Shown here in pieces: positions 22,600 to 34,718 of a stretch of 64,000 nt of DNA. Location: contig CP114482.1 of NCBI GenBank assembly GCA_027186245.1, positions 2,857,001 through 2,921,000 of the forward strand, in the 5' to 3' direction. Each line of letters opens with the position of its first letter. Positions within the stretch are counted from its first letter, which is position 1. The position numbers and the translations under genes were made by a program. This DNA is from Coriaria nepalensis (taxonomy: Eukaryota > Streptophyta > Magnoliopsida > Cucurbitales > Coriariaceae). Under the pieces are notes generated by a model. The model ran no database searches and was not told where the DNA came from. It saw only the letters and a list, made by a program, of their open reading frames with translations.

Positions 22600-24631
22600 T
22601 CATGGTGCGATGACAAAAAGAGGCTGCACCAAAGAAGAACTCACCATTAGATAAACAGCCAATGTATATATGTATATAAGTATATATAGATAGAGAGAGA
22701 GAGTTACAGTGTCGATGCTAACAGGTTTCCCGTCCTCTACCAGTATCTCAGTTATGGTTCCAGACTGATCGGCCTGAGAGGTAAAAATGAGACTAATTAA
22801 CAAAACTCAAGATTGAAATGATATAGAGGTGACATTTGAATGTTGAGTTCACACAATACCTCAATTTCATTCATTAGTTTCATGGCCTCAACAATGCAGA
22901 CCACTTGACCCTTCTGTACCTTATCCCCAACCTAACCAAGCAAATCGAGAAAATAATGAATATTCAATTCATCATGACCTAGTACTGTAAATGTTAGTCC
23001 GATTAAGTAGATGAAAATCTTACTTTGACAAAAGGAGGTTCACCGGGCCCGGGTTTTCGGTAAAAGGTTCCAGCCATGGGACATTTAAATGTAGGATGAG
23101 AAGAGCTACTTTTTGTGGCAGGGGCAGGTAGGGCAGGGGGAGATGGAGGAGCAGAGGCGGAAGCTGCCGCAGGAGGTGGTGGAGCAGGAGCAGAGTATGT
23201 GGCCTGGGGTGGAGGTGGTGGCATTGTTGCATAAGGCGCTGCCACTATTGGAGGAGGCTGTAAAGCTTCTTTTTTCCTTAATAAAATCTCACAGTCCAAT
23301 TGCTTTAGCTCAAGCTCCATTATATCTCTTGAATCAACGAGTCTATGAAAAATACATATATCAAGCTCAGGAATCAAAATTGGTGTTTCATATCCCAAGG
23401 GTTGAGGTTTTTCTTAACTTACTTGACAAGGTCTGATACTTGAGTCATGAAGGCTGAGATTGAGGATGGATCGTTAATAATGCTACTAGAAGCATTTTTG
23501 GTTGACTCATTGTTAGTGCTGTTTTCAGTGGCAAGATCTGGTGTGGAATTGGAAGATTTCCCGGAAGAAACCTTGGATTAGGAAAGAATATCAGATGAAT
23601 GATATTATTATGAATATGATTTTTTTTTTAATTTAATTTTTAATTCAATGAGTTATCATACCTCTTTACGAAGTGATTTCACAGTTAACCCATTGAATTG
23701 CTTCCTGATAGGCCCCTGACAAGGATGAGAAAAGCATAGAGCAATTACAATCAGTATAAAATATTTAAGGATTTTATAGCAACTAAGCTTACCACTTGAA
23801 AAGAGCTACTTATTGTGAAAAGAGCATCAAAAGAAATTGATCAGAAAAACTTATACCACTTGGACAAGGGATGATAAACTTCTCTTAATTAAGTTTCAAA
23901 TGACGAAAATTTGAAACTAGTTATCCGAATTTCTAGCACATTTCAGTCAGCTGCAATACCGCATCCAACTAAAAGACACATGTCAAAGCATTACATTGCT
24001 TCTCCTCTAAGCATGTACAAAGATCATGATATGAGATACTACACCAGAATTAGCAATATGCATTACATTTGTCCTCTATGCACTTCTTACACTATCGGTT
24101 CAAATTACATGATAAACTACAGAAATTAATGGATGCTCTAATACCATCAACTGCTTTTAGAAAATTAAAATATATATATGTATATCTCTGGTTAGATCTG
24201 AGTGATGTGAAAACATAATCCTCCAACATGTTTTAGTTCAACTATGCTTAATTTCTTTATGAAAAATCATCCCCCTCTTTCCCCTAGCAGATTTTCCCAA
24301 CTGCCATCTGTTTTTCTGATGTATTTTTTCTGAAAGTAATATTTCAGCCATAGTATGAGAAGCAAAAAATGCTCAATTTAAGATGTGACAGTAACCAGCA
24401 TTCACGAACCATAAGTTCAAATGGAAAAAAGAAACCATCACCCACATAGCAATCCGGAAAGCTCACCTGGGACCCAGAAAATGCAGGGTCAACAATGGAA
24501 GATCCGAAGAAAAGAGAAGCTTTTGGAGTGGACCCATGAGGAGTAATAAACGCGAGCTTCTGCGCCGTAGTGGATCCAAACCCAGCAAGCGAGGAGGAGG
24601 CCTTGGGGCAAGGAACAGTAAAAGAAGCCAT
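22600..24631 (-). CDS. BCCP: Biotin carboxyl carrier protein of plastid acetyl-CoA carboxylase
   Basis: Seven exons: 24631-24467, 23715-23662, 23571-23423, 23342-23024, 22931-22860, 22773-22708 and 22623-22600, all with consistent phases, giving 282 residues. It carries the biotin of heteromeric acetyl-CoA carboxylase, which makes malonyl-CoA for fatty-acid synthesis in plastids. A Ser/Ala-rich start fits a transit peptide. Residues ~150-205 are a Pro/Ala-rich hinge. The biotinyl domain contains CIVEAMKLMNEIE, with the biotinylated lysine at about 247, and ends in ILVEDGKPVSIDT and PLFVIAP. The start at 24631 (MASFTVP) was preferred over the in-frame ATG at 24652, which would add seven charged residues before the transit peptide. 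The last exon codes only seven residues. Confidence 0.95.
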
Positions 24632-26140
24632 TTTTCCCCTTTTTGGGACCAAACCCAGAAGCTATAACAGAGCTCTGCTTAAACGAAAAGAGACCCAGAT
24701 TATGAAACTGGGAGAGCAGAAAAGAGAGGTAAGGGATGTGCACTTGGTTTCAATCTGAAATTCAGAATGGAATAGTGGGAAGTGTGTGGTGTGGGGGGGG
24801 GGGGGGTGAATGAAGGGAACTAATGGGCAGATTTTAGAAGAGCAATTACAGATTTGAAGAGGAAAAAAAAAATATGGGCGATAAGATCTTAAGAGAAAAA
24901 GGAGGTAAAAAACAATAATGGGCTTTGTGTTTTAGGGATCTAAAAAGGGTTCGATAATCACAATGTGAGCTTGAAACATGGCCGTCTTAAGTTTTCCAAC
25001 CAACCTCAACAGTCAACAGAACATTTTCCCTACACAATTGAACACAGCTTTTTGCATGAGTGTGACAACCAAGGATCTTTCCCCGTTCCCCTCCAATGTT
25101 TTGGGTGCGGCAGGTTTACTTAAAAGGGGCTTAGAAAAACTTTTGCAACTTAGTAAAGATGTTTTGAATTTTGATAAATACTTTGGTTATTGTATTTAAA
25201 TACCCTTTTGGTAATTTAAATGTTAAAATTTGATTTTTATGAGGATCTAACCCGTTTGACCGGAGTTTTGTATTAAAATTGGTTGAATATCGGTATTTTT
25301 AATTTTGATCCGAATCACGAAATCTAAGAAGAAAAAATGTGATTTCGGATTTTTATATCATGATTTTATCTTTTTGACTGGTTTTTGAAAACTATAATCA
25401 AACAATAATGAATTTTTAAAGTCGATTTTAAGCTTCTGATGATACCCGTAAAACCCTTTTGCCACAAAAACCGGCCTTGAAATACCGAATTTTAAAACTT
25501 AAAGCAAAAAAGTTGGCTCTTATATTATGAAACGAAATGTTTATTACAGTGACATTTGATTTGAAGACAATTGTAAACCGAACCCACCTATAAATAAAAT
25601 TAGAAATCATGGACTTGATTTGGTTTAGTCTAATGCTATTAAGTTTCTATCATATTCTTCTTAAAAGTAGCTCATTTAGCTCATGTTCTTAGATTGTAGA
25701 AAACATATCATTAGTTATTGAAGTGATGAAATAATGAAGTGGTAATCTCAACTTGACGTGAAAAAAGATGTGTTGGACATGATGTAGTGGTAAGCTCAAT
25801 CTCAACCCTAGATTGTAATGATGACATAATGGTTGCCAAACAGCATGAAGAAGGAAACTACCTGTAAACAATAAGAAAGTTACAACATTGTTGTCATCCA
25901 TTGGAACCATCAATAAGGAAGAAGGATACAAAATCAGTATCTTCATAAACCCAATCTCTCAAATCTCAGATGTGGAGATAAAATGCAAATCCTTCTACAA
26001 GCAAAAAGACCACAAAGTACCTGTTTCTTCGAAAACAATAACACTCACATGAATAAAAAACAATCAGAATCACTTCCAAGCAAATTAAGATTAGAACCTA
26101 AACACTAACCAGTTAAGACCAAGCATATTATATCAAACTA
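24632..26140. other. Intergenic between BCCP and the BAG8-like gene
   Basis: Contains the BCCP promoter and leader, including a G-homopolymer of about 14-15 bases near 24792-24806. The rest is AT-rich without recognisable genes or repeats. Confidence 0.4.
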
Positions 26141-27618
26141 TCATGTCACAATTCTCACACCCTTTCTCTTCTTCATCAATTCTGCTATAGGCTCCATCTT
26201 CACAGGCAATGGAGCTGAGAATACAAACCCTTCTTTTTGACCTTGACCTCGAATTTCATAAATACCTTCACTTGACAAATCACTTCCAATATTTCTTTCT
26301 CCATCACTAATTTGTGGAGACGCACCATCTTCTATCTGCCTTTCCTCATCATCCTCACCTTCTATTGGAAACCTTCTAAATTCTTCAGCTTCATTGCAAA
26401 GAATATCCTCACTTGAATCACTTCCATCAAATGAATTTCCATTCCCATTCGAACCAGGCCTTTTTTCGGGTGTATTCCCATAAACCTTATACACATTCCT
26501 ATGCTCAGCAAAGCTCACGTTTTTCTTCACTCTAGGTTGAGTCTCATTCTTATTTTTAGTACTCTCTACATCAAAGATAATTCTAGGGTTTTCATTATCA
26601 TCATGATCACTTCCATGGTGAAACCCTTCAAGCTCTAAATCTCCCTCATCATCATTTTCATAAACCTTACACAAACCCCCATGAATCTTTTCAACTCTTC
26701 TCCTCAAATTCTCAATTGTTTCCTTTTGATCCCCCTTACCTATGTTTCTACATTTCGAGCTGATAATTCTAGATTTGTTAACAAGTTGACCATACCTTGA
26801 ACTTTTTATCGATTTAAGGGAAAGCCCATTTCTTCTCACAGCAGCAGTATCAATCAGCTCCAAAAACCGAACCAAATCTCTGCTAATTGATATCTTGCCG
26901 TCTCTAATCATTGGATCACTACCCTGCAAACAAAACCCACAAAATTTTCCAAAAAAACATATTTGAATATCAAAATTTGGAAACGAATGGATCACACCCA
27001 TTATTGATTTACCTGAATACAGTCGAGATTGAGGAGCAAGTCCATAGCTTTGAGAGAAAGAGAGTCGAAATTGATATGGGTCTGACTGGAAAATGAGGAT
27101 TTGAGAGAGTTGAAAGTGGACTTGATGAAAGAGAGATCTTTAAGCTGCCTAAGGGTTTTTGATCTGCGAACAAGGAAGGCACGGAAATGGGTTTGTATCG
27201 TACGAGCAGCAACATCTCGCAGAGAGAGTGAATGGGAAGGATTATGTAGAGAAGGAGAAAATTGGTGCAGAGAGGATTCAAGAGCCTCGATGCGGTGGAG
27301 GAGAGAGGAGATGCTAGAGGAATGGTGGGGTTGTGATGGTGGGTCCAGCTGACGGAAAACATGTTGTTTCCGATGGTGAGATTGGGGTTCGTGTGTGGAG
27401 AAATGGAGGGGAGGAGGAGCAGGTTGATATATGTGAGAAGATAGAGCTTGGAGGAGTTGATCGATGGGTGGTGGTGGCGGTGGCTGAGGGGGAGGGTGGT
27501 GAGGTTGGGCGCAGCAGGTGGTGTAGTAGCAGCTGCAGCTGCTGCAGCTGGAGTTGTAACATGGGGCAGAGGAATGGGCCTGAAGGTGGTGGTTGCGGTG
27601 GTGGGGGTGAGGAGCCAT
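26141..27618 (-). CDS. BAG8: BAG-family chaperone regulator 8-like, IQ and BAG domains
   Basis: Two exons, 27618-27013 and 26923-26141, encode 462 residues. BAG proteins bind Hsp70 and act as nucleotide-exchange co-chaperones; plant members with an IQ motif also bind calmodulin. The N-terminus (1-130) is rich in His, Cys, Ser and Pro with a poly-Pro run near 43-51. An IQ motif lies at about 135-155 (ARTIQTHFRAFLVRRSK). It is followed by the helical BAG region, about 157-240, which crosses the intron. The C-terminal half is acidic and low-complexity, with SDSSED and EGEDDEERQ, and a conserved-looking KKNVSFAEHRNVYKVYG segment. The call to BAG8 rests on the IQ-then-BAG order and the Cys/His-rich start. 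The chloroplast location reported for BAG8 is not evident from the sequence. Open frames on the opposite strand here are low-complexity shadows. Confidence 0.8.
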
Positions 27619-28228
27619 TGTGGAAGAGTTGAGGCTGTAGGTAGAGCGAGATCAAGGTTTGATCGGATTTGAGACAATAACCAGTACAATTTGAAGAGAA
27701 TCTAATCTTACTTGTCGTGTATATCCATACTAGAGAATCTAATCTATGTAGTCCAGATTGCTCTAGCTTCGCTTTCATATCAAAACTTTGTGACAATGAA
27801 ATGATAAAACACTTTTATAGATATAGCTGTTTATTTCAATTTGTCAAGTTGCTTTAGAGTGATTTGGACATTTATTTTGGAAAGTACAGTGTTTGAAACT
27901 GAACAACACATCACAGCTATACTTGCCAACAAACCAACAAGGTGAACTTGACTCTTTATTGTGGCATCAAAGCTTGCTTTGAACTTTGAAGAAATCAAAT
28001 AGAATTAACAAGGTGAGATTCTCATTCTCACTTCTTTTATGTATATCAAAATTGCAACATTGATTATTGATTACAACTTGGCTAATTTCTCCCGCAGGAG
28101 ATGTTACAAGAACCCAATAATCTCAGACAAATAATAAAACTGCCAGTCCTAAAAGGACTTCCTTGGTCTTCTTAAAAGCTTTGCCGGAAGGAATGGTTGA
28201 AAGAGAAAACTTGAAAAGAGTCAACGGA
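27619..28228. other. Intergenic between the BAG8-like gene and MPP beta
   Basis: BAG8-like promoter and MPP beta 3' flank. I see no other gene or repeat. Confidence 0.4.
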
Positions 28229-30819
28229 CTAGTAACGGTTCCAGTAAGTCCTGCGTCTGAACCAGTTGTAGTCGGGTAAATTCTGGACAGGCCCCATAGC
28301 CACAATTGCCACATCCTACAAGAATTCAAGCACAAATGGTCAATGGCGTGGGGCCAGAATCGTAACAGAGTTTAAAATGAAAATGGATTTGGTTAATAGT
28401 TATTGTCACCCTGTCGTAAATAAATTGGTTGGCAACTCGTTTGATAGTGCTTGCATCAACAGCATCGATTCGAGCAAATAATTCAGCAAATGGGATTCTT
28501 CGACCGTATGTAAGGAGCTGCCATATATTTCAGACAATAGAGAGATATTGATCAACATAAGGTTATCTCTTGCCACATTGAAGGTATGATCCTCGTTACA
28601 GTTTCCAAAAGTGAAAAATGAAAATCAAACCTGACGTCCAATGTCTTCAGCTACTGGACTTGTGCCATCAATGTGAAGCAATAGAGAGGATTTCAACTGC
28701 AATAAAACAAACTCAAAAACAGGAATAAAGGGAATGAAAATAAAGTACTTACAGAGTTTATTACAAACTGACATAAGCTACCTGATTACGAGCTCGGGTG
28801 ACGTCAGCTTCTGAAACACGATAAGCTAACTTGGTAAGCTCATACATTATTGCATATGCCAATTCGTCTAAGCAGTCAGCCTGAAAGAAAATATGCAACC
28901 GATAGCTTATCATATATGGTACACACAGAGACCTTAGTTTTAAAGCATTATTTTGTAATAACAGTAGTCGTTAAAATCAAATCTTGAAGTAACCTTAGCA
29001 ACAGCATAGACACCAAAAAGACCTGTGTCCTTATAATTAGTGTTGAAAGCCATAATGCTTTCCGCTATTTCATTGATTCCAACCCTTTGAGCCAGTTCAG
29101 AGCTGTTCACAAGATTATGAAAATTTATCAATGAAGCATCAAAAATAGTTTACATAAAAACTCAAAACTGCAATATTAAAATCCAAAACAAATGCACACG
29201 AAATAATATAAGAGTTATGCAGAAGAAAATAATAATCACCCCATGTGTTTTCCACCTCCAGCATTCTTATTCCAAGAGCCCAGCATAGCTTGCATGACCA
29301 TAAGAGCAATGGAATCTGGATCTGTCCAAGATGCTCCTTCCAAAGCAACAGCAAATTGGGCAAAGGGAATATCGTCATCAATAATCCGGACCTACTGATT
29401 CAAGAAAACAATATTATAAAGAGATCAAAAAAAAATCACCATTGAGAAGTGATAGTGTCTGTTTACATACCTCAGAGCCAGTAAAGGCAGCAGGTTCTTG
29501 TGCAACTAACTGAGAGGCCATGGCTGGATGAGAAGATAACTTGGTGAACAACTTACTAACATGATCAACAAGATCCTCGTGCTTGATTGCTCCTGCAGCA
29601 GAAATGACCTGTCAGTAATAAAAACCATCACGATCAGATGTCCGTTAACCAAAAAGACAGACAACTCCATTTGACATACCATTCTTGGAGCTGAGTAATG
29701 CGTTTGGATATAGGTTTGAAGATGTTCCTTGGTGATTGTTCTAATATTTTGTGCGGGACCAAGAATAGTTCTTCCTAATGGAGTGTACTGAAATGCAGTT
29801 GCATGCAAATGATCAAAAATGACCTCCTCTGTCTGCCCCTCAACCTACAAAAATTTTCAGAGCAAAAAGAAAAAAAAATCATATAAAAATAACATAACCT
29901 GAAATGAAGATCATATCATACATCTCGAATTATATATTATCCTTTGATGCTGTAGTTTTCAATGCAAAAAGACGTATATCAAATTTTCAGCGTCAAAGCA
30001 TTCTAACTCGGCATCACTAACCAAAGGCAAAGAAGAGGAACATGATGTAGTCAAATTATGAATATTTAACACACACAAAATACCCCTTATTAGAAAGTTG
30101 TGATTTTTACACGATAAACAGGCAATTCAAACAAACCCAGTTGGAATTATTACCTCCTCCATTTCTCTAAGAATTACATCACGCTCGCGATTAATCCTCT
30201 TGTCATCGAATATAGAGTTCTGCAAGATATCGGCCAAGATATCGAGTGCCTGAGGAACATCCTTATCCAACACCTTAGCGTAATACGTAGTCTGTTCTCT
30301 GGATGTGTAAGCATTCAAATGCCCGCCCATATTCTCAATCTCCTCCTCAAGCTGCCTCGCATTCCTCTTGTCTGTTCCTTTGAAGATCATGTGCTCGAGA
30401 AAATGGGCGGTTCCGTTAGTCTCCTCAGTCTCGAATCTCGACCCGGCGTCGATCCAGACTCCGACCGTGGCCGTTTTGGCTGTAAGATCGGACTCAGAGG
30501 CGACGCGGAGACCGTTGGGGAGGGTGGTGATGCGAGTCTCAGGGGCTGATAGGATCCGAGAGTGGTCGGCTAGGATTGGATGGGGCGAGCCATGTTTGAG
30601 AAACCTACGGTCTGGGTTTTCAAGCCGTTTGAGCTTGGATTTGACGGATTCAGCTAGGCGGTCGTAGATCATGGCATCTGGTGAAGGAGGAGAGGGAGGG
30701 GCAGAGGAGAGAGGGGCGGTGACGGCGGAGCTTGATTGGAATCGGATGGATTGGGAGAGATGAGTGGGGGAAGGTTTGTGGGACCGGCGAGCTAGGATTA
30801 GGAGACGCCTGATCACCAT
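28229..30819 (-). CDS. MPPbeta: Mitochondrial processing peptidase beta subunit
   Basis: Nine exons: 30819-30154, 29844-29680, 29608-29471, 29391-29240, 29102-28994, 28880-28782, 28696-28631, 28517-28410 and 28315-28229, giving 529 residues, close to the ~531 of plant relatives. This M16 metallopeptidase removes matrix-targeting presequences. In plants it is part of the inner-membrane cytochrome bc1 complex. The Arg/Ser-rich N-terminus ([15 protein letters not shown]) fits a mitochondrial presequence. The inverted zinc motif HFLEH is at 139-143, and the distal zinc ligand Glu219 lies in ILREMEE, at the expected 76-residue spacing. The C-terminus ends [12 protein letters not shown]. Exon 4 uses the second of two adjacent AG acceptors (CAGTAG), chosen by frame. 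The gene is divergent from RPS19 with 338 bp between start codons. Confidence 0.96.
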
Positions 30820-31157
30820 TGTTGATCTCTGGTTCTAACCTTTAGGGTTGCAGTGTCAACTAATTTCAGATTAGACAGAAATAGAGAAGACGAGGCGACG
30901 TCGTGTCATTTTACCCGCCCGAAATGAAGTCAAAGCTCCGTTCCCGCAAAAAGGAGGTAAAGGGCCGGGTAGAGAAGGTAGGGCCAATGGACCAGCCCAA
31001 TGCAAATGGCCCATTAAGGACAACCAAACAAAGCAGGTTATATCGTTACGCTGAAGGGGAAAATCAGAAACCCTAAAAGGTAGACTTTGCGTTCGTCTTC
31101 GACTTACAAAGCCACTCTGCCTCAGTATCACCTGTTCCTCTCCGAGCTTCAACAACA
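30820..31157. promoter_or_regulatory. Shared divergent promoter of MPP beta and RPS19
   Basis: Only 338 bp separate the two start codons, so the genes share one intergenic promoter and both leaders. It contains a telo box, AAACCCTAAA at 31068-31077, and two site II-type motifs on the reverse strand, AGCCCA at 30994-30999 and GGCCCA at 31008-31013. Telo boxes with site II elements are known in promoters of plant ribosomal-protein genes, and site II elements in nuclear genes for mitochondrial proteins. Bidirectional control is inferred. Confidence 0.7.
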
Positions 31158-31976
31158 ATGGCGACTGCAAAGACTGTGAAGGACGTCTTGCCTCGTGAGT
31201 TCGTCAATGCTTATGCCGCACATCTCAAGCGTTCTGGAAAGGTAACATTTTTTCTTCTACCACCGTTCTGCTTGGCGGCTTAGAAATCATAATGGAGGAA
31301 AAAAAAATTTGTAGGACCTTTACGTTCCTTATTTGCTGGAAAACGAAACCTAGCAGCTCTAGTTCCCTGCTTAAGTGTTTTATTGATCTTAGGATCCGAG
31401 TGCATGAGAATTATCTTTTCTTAGGCAATTAACTTTACTTGAGATATGATCTATGAAAAACCTTAGAATCTTCAGTGATAATATGGTGAGGGCCAGATTA
31501 TTCGCATTCTTTCCTAATTTTGTTTTTTACGAATAGGTGGAGCTACCAGAATGGACAGACATAGTGAAGACTGCAAAATTCAAGGAGCTGGCTCCTTATG
31601 ACCCAGATTGGTATTACATCAGGGCAGCCTCCATGGCAAGGAAAATCTACTTGAGGGGAGGTCTTGGAGTTGGTGCTTTCAAGAGGATTTACGGAGGAAA
31701 CCAAAGAAATGGAAGTCGCCCGCGTCACTTCTGTGAGAGCAGCGGTGCTGTTGCCCGTCACATTCTACAGCAATTGCAGAACTTGAGCATTGTTGAGCTT
31801 GACACAAAGGGGTAAGATCCAAATTCATGTATTTTTTTTTTTTTTTTTGTAATTGTACTGAATGCATTTTTAACTAATCTTGTTTGGTATTGGGGATGTA
31901 CAGTGGAAGGAGAATCACATCAACTGGACAAAGGGACCTTGACCAAGTTGCTGGACGGATTGTTGTTGCACCTTGA
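31158..31976 (+). CDS. RPS19: Cytosolic 40S ribosomal protein S19 (eS19)
   Basis: Three exons, 31158-31241, 31537-31811 and 31904-31976, give 143 residues, the family length. It is a component of the small subunit head and is needed for 18S rRNA maturation. Exon 1 codes [16 protein letters not shown]. Exon 2 holds the core [18 protein letters not shown] and the conserved [11 protein letters not shown]. Exon 3 ends [14 protein letters not shown]. No targeting signal precedes the core, consistent with the cytosolic form. The upstream telo box fits co-regulation with other ribosomal-protein genes. Confidence 0.97.
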
Positions 31977-32518
31977 ATGCGGATTGAATGTTGAGGATTT
32001 AGGTTCACTATTTTGATAAACTTTTAGCAAGAAGAGATTCTGTCTGAACAAGTTTTTGTTTGATCTGTTGAGTGTGCTTTTCCGATCGAAGATGATATTT
32101 TTATATATTCTTACTCTGTTGGTTTTATATATATATAATTTATTTTTTTTTTGGTGAAATTTTTACAGTCCAGCCTCTCATATGCCACATTATCTTGTTA
32201 TGTTCAATATTTGAAGGGAAAGCATTTATTTTTTTTGCCATTTTCCTAAGGAAAGGTGGAAACTTGGCATATGAGAATATGCCATTTTTAACTAAGGCCA
32301 TGGTTGCAGAAAGAGAGATTTCCATAACTTCATCTTGGAGAGATATTAACAAAACTAAGAGCAATCATATTAGTTGCTCCCTCATACAAAGGATATCAAA
32401 AAAAAAGGATCTAAAAGGATATCAGGAAGGAATATGATAAGCAAATTCAAACATGGTTGGTTATTAAAGAGATACTATATGACAAAGAAAAGTAAAAGGC
32501 AGGTGAATCGCTGCCTTT
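31977..32518. other. RPS19 3' flank, convergent with the TPX2-like gene
   Basis: Contains the RPS19 3' UTR. A 12-bp inverted repeat (TCTCATATGCCA near 32175 and its complement near 32266) could form a ~100-bp stem-loop. No gene is seen. Confidence 0.4.
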
Positions 32519-34718
32519 TCATGATCGGAAACTGTGAGAAGAGCTCACATCACTCCATGAAGATGACCAGCATTTGAACTTCTTGTGTTCCGGTACGTGA
32601 AACCTCGGCTCTTTCGGTATGGTTGGTTGCTTAATTGACCTGACATCACCCTAAGAAGTTGTTAGAACAAGAACATAAACAATAACTAAACATAATAAGG
32701 AGACCGAGAAAGAAGAAAAATAAAATAAAAATAAAAAAATCGTACCTTTTCGGAATAAAGGGCCTGTCAAAGTAAGGCATAGGCTGTGCTTTCGGAACGA
32801 GCTCCTTCCTCAACCTCCGTAATTCTTCTTCTTCAATCATCTGCAAGAATAACCACATATGATCATCCATCATAACACAAAATTCCTCAACAGAATCATC
32901 CCTTTATATTCTCATTTGTTACCTTCAGTTGTCTCTCTCTTTCCATCTTGTATTGCTCAATCAGACTCATCTTCTCTGCAACCTTAGAACCAAAAGAAAA
33001 CCACCAGAAAAATTAATAACATTTGAGTAGATTATGTTCAAATAATTACAAACTAAATAAAAAATTCCACACTATACCTGATCATCAAACTCGGCACGCT
33101 CTACAGCCCGAATATCACTATGAAGCACCAAATCCATGGCCCTTGTGCACTCCTTCACTGGAGGCTTTACAAGACACTACAAGAGCAAACTTGAATTAAA
33201 TTTCCGTTTGCAAAAAACGCTAATTTTCCAATCCAGAGTTTCAAAGTCAAACATTGTGCCTCACCTCAGGTTCATCAGTTGTCCAAGGGAGACCCTGTGC
33301 GATGGGGATCCGTTGCTTCTCCTCTTCCGTCATCATTTCATGTATCTTCTTCGTGAGTTCTTCTTCCTTCATTTTTCCTCTTTGCTGCAGTAATAATGTA
33401 AAAATTTCAAATGTTACAATTACGAAGAAAAGGAAAGGTATAATATTTATCAATGCATTGTTTATTGCTTTTTAACCTCAGTTAGTAGATTGAACGGCTT
33501 TTGGCTCGTAACTCTGGGCTGCACCTGCTTCTTTGTCCACCTTCTTCCACCCATTGTTCCAGATGACTCAGTACTCTAATACAAACAAAGAAAACCAAAA
33601 AGAAATATCCATCATTCCATCGATTTCCCTAACACATTATTGAATCTAATGAAGTAGCCAAAAGTTATTACATTTCTGCGGCTTCTTCTACCAGCATTAG
33701 AACTCCTGCTTGAAATACTAGAAATCTCATAAAAACGAAACTAGTTAGAACCCAAAACTCCAAAACTTGAATGAAAAAGAAAAGCCATTAGTACAAACCT
33801 TGCTCGACTGCTATCCCAAGAAGATGAAATCGAAATCTGAGGATCCAAACCGAGATTCTCTGCCGTTAAGCATAGCTCTAATGGACAAACTGATGAAGAA
33901 GAAGAAGATTCTTCTGCTGTTTCATTAGCCTTAGGCAGTTGCAAACCGGGCATTGCCCATTTCATCGCCTTCTTATTCTCTTCTTCTCCTTCCTTTGATT
34001 TGGGTAAGGAAAGAAGTTTCTCAAAAGCACTAACCAAATGCATCACTCTTCCAGAGCCAGTTTCTGGAACAATTTTCCTCGCCTCTTCTAACAGCCTATC
34101 TCTCCTCCTCTTGATTGTAGAACTACCCACTTGATCTGGGTCGTGATCATTAGATTCAGTCCTAGCTATAAAATCACTAAACCCATCTTCAACCTGAAGG
34201 TCTTGGATCATCAATTTCTTCTCTATTTCATCTTCAAGTTCACTCTCATGTCTATCTAACCTCTTTGACTCGTCCGATTTTTCTTGGATTTCTTTATTTT
34301 CACTGCTCCGATTCTTGAAAAACTCTTCCTGAGAAGCCCTAAGATTCTCATAAGCAACGCAGAGACACTTATGAACATCACCATCAACCTTTGCTTTGCA
34401 TTTACAGTCAACCTTCGATCCAACTGCATCCAATTTCTTGGACTTTTTCTTCGCCACGACGAATTTCCTCTCCCTGATCTTCTTTCTGGGTGAATAGGGA
34501 ATAGGATTAGGGTTTTTGACGGCTGATTTCTGCGCCTTTGCTGATTTCAGTAAAGGCGACTTATTGGTAGGTTTTGGACCAGGGCTTAAATTTTTGAAAT
34601 TTGGATTTCGATTCTCTGAAAGTTTAGGAATTTCTTGATTCTTGGATCGCGATTCGCGAGACCCACTCGAATCTTTGATCGGAGTCACTGCTCCGGCAAT
34701 GTTGCCGACCAAATCCAT
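32519..34718 (-). CDS. TPX2-domain microtubule-associated protein
   Basis: Eight exons: 34718-33799, 33717-33672, 33575-33477, 33384-33265, 33176-33078, 32982-32923, 32840-32746 and 32639-32519, giving 519 residues. TPX2-family proteins bind and organise microtubules. The N-terminal ~300 residues are basic, Ser/Lys-rich and low in conservation, with RRRDRLLEEARKI and SAFEKLLSL helices. The C-terminal TPX2 domain is clear: RIPIAQGLPWTTDEPE, VKPPVKE, VERAEFDDQVAEKM, RLRKELVPKAQPMPYFDRP and PKEPRFHVPEHKK. The coiled segment QYKMERERQLK with MIEEEELRRLRK lies between the last two. There is no obvious N-terminal Aurora-binding segment like that of canonical TPX2, so this is one of the shorter plant members. 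The last exon start was set by the phase that gives PKRSIKQPT. Confidence 0.9.

Noticed and set aside
27009..27796. Several open frames in other frames and on both strands over the BAG8-like exon 1
   Set aside because: Low-complexity shadows of the His/Pro/Ser-rich coding exon; only the 27618 frame continues across the intron into a conserved domain.
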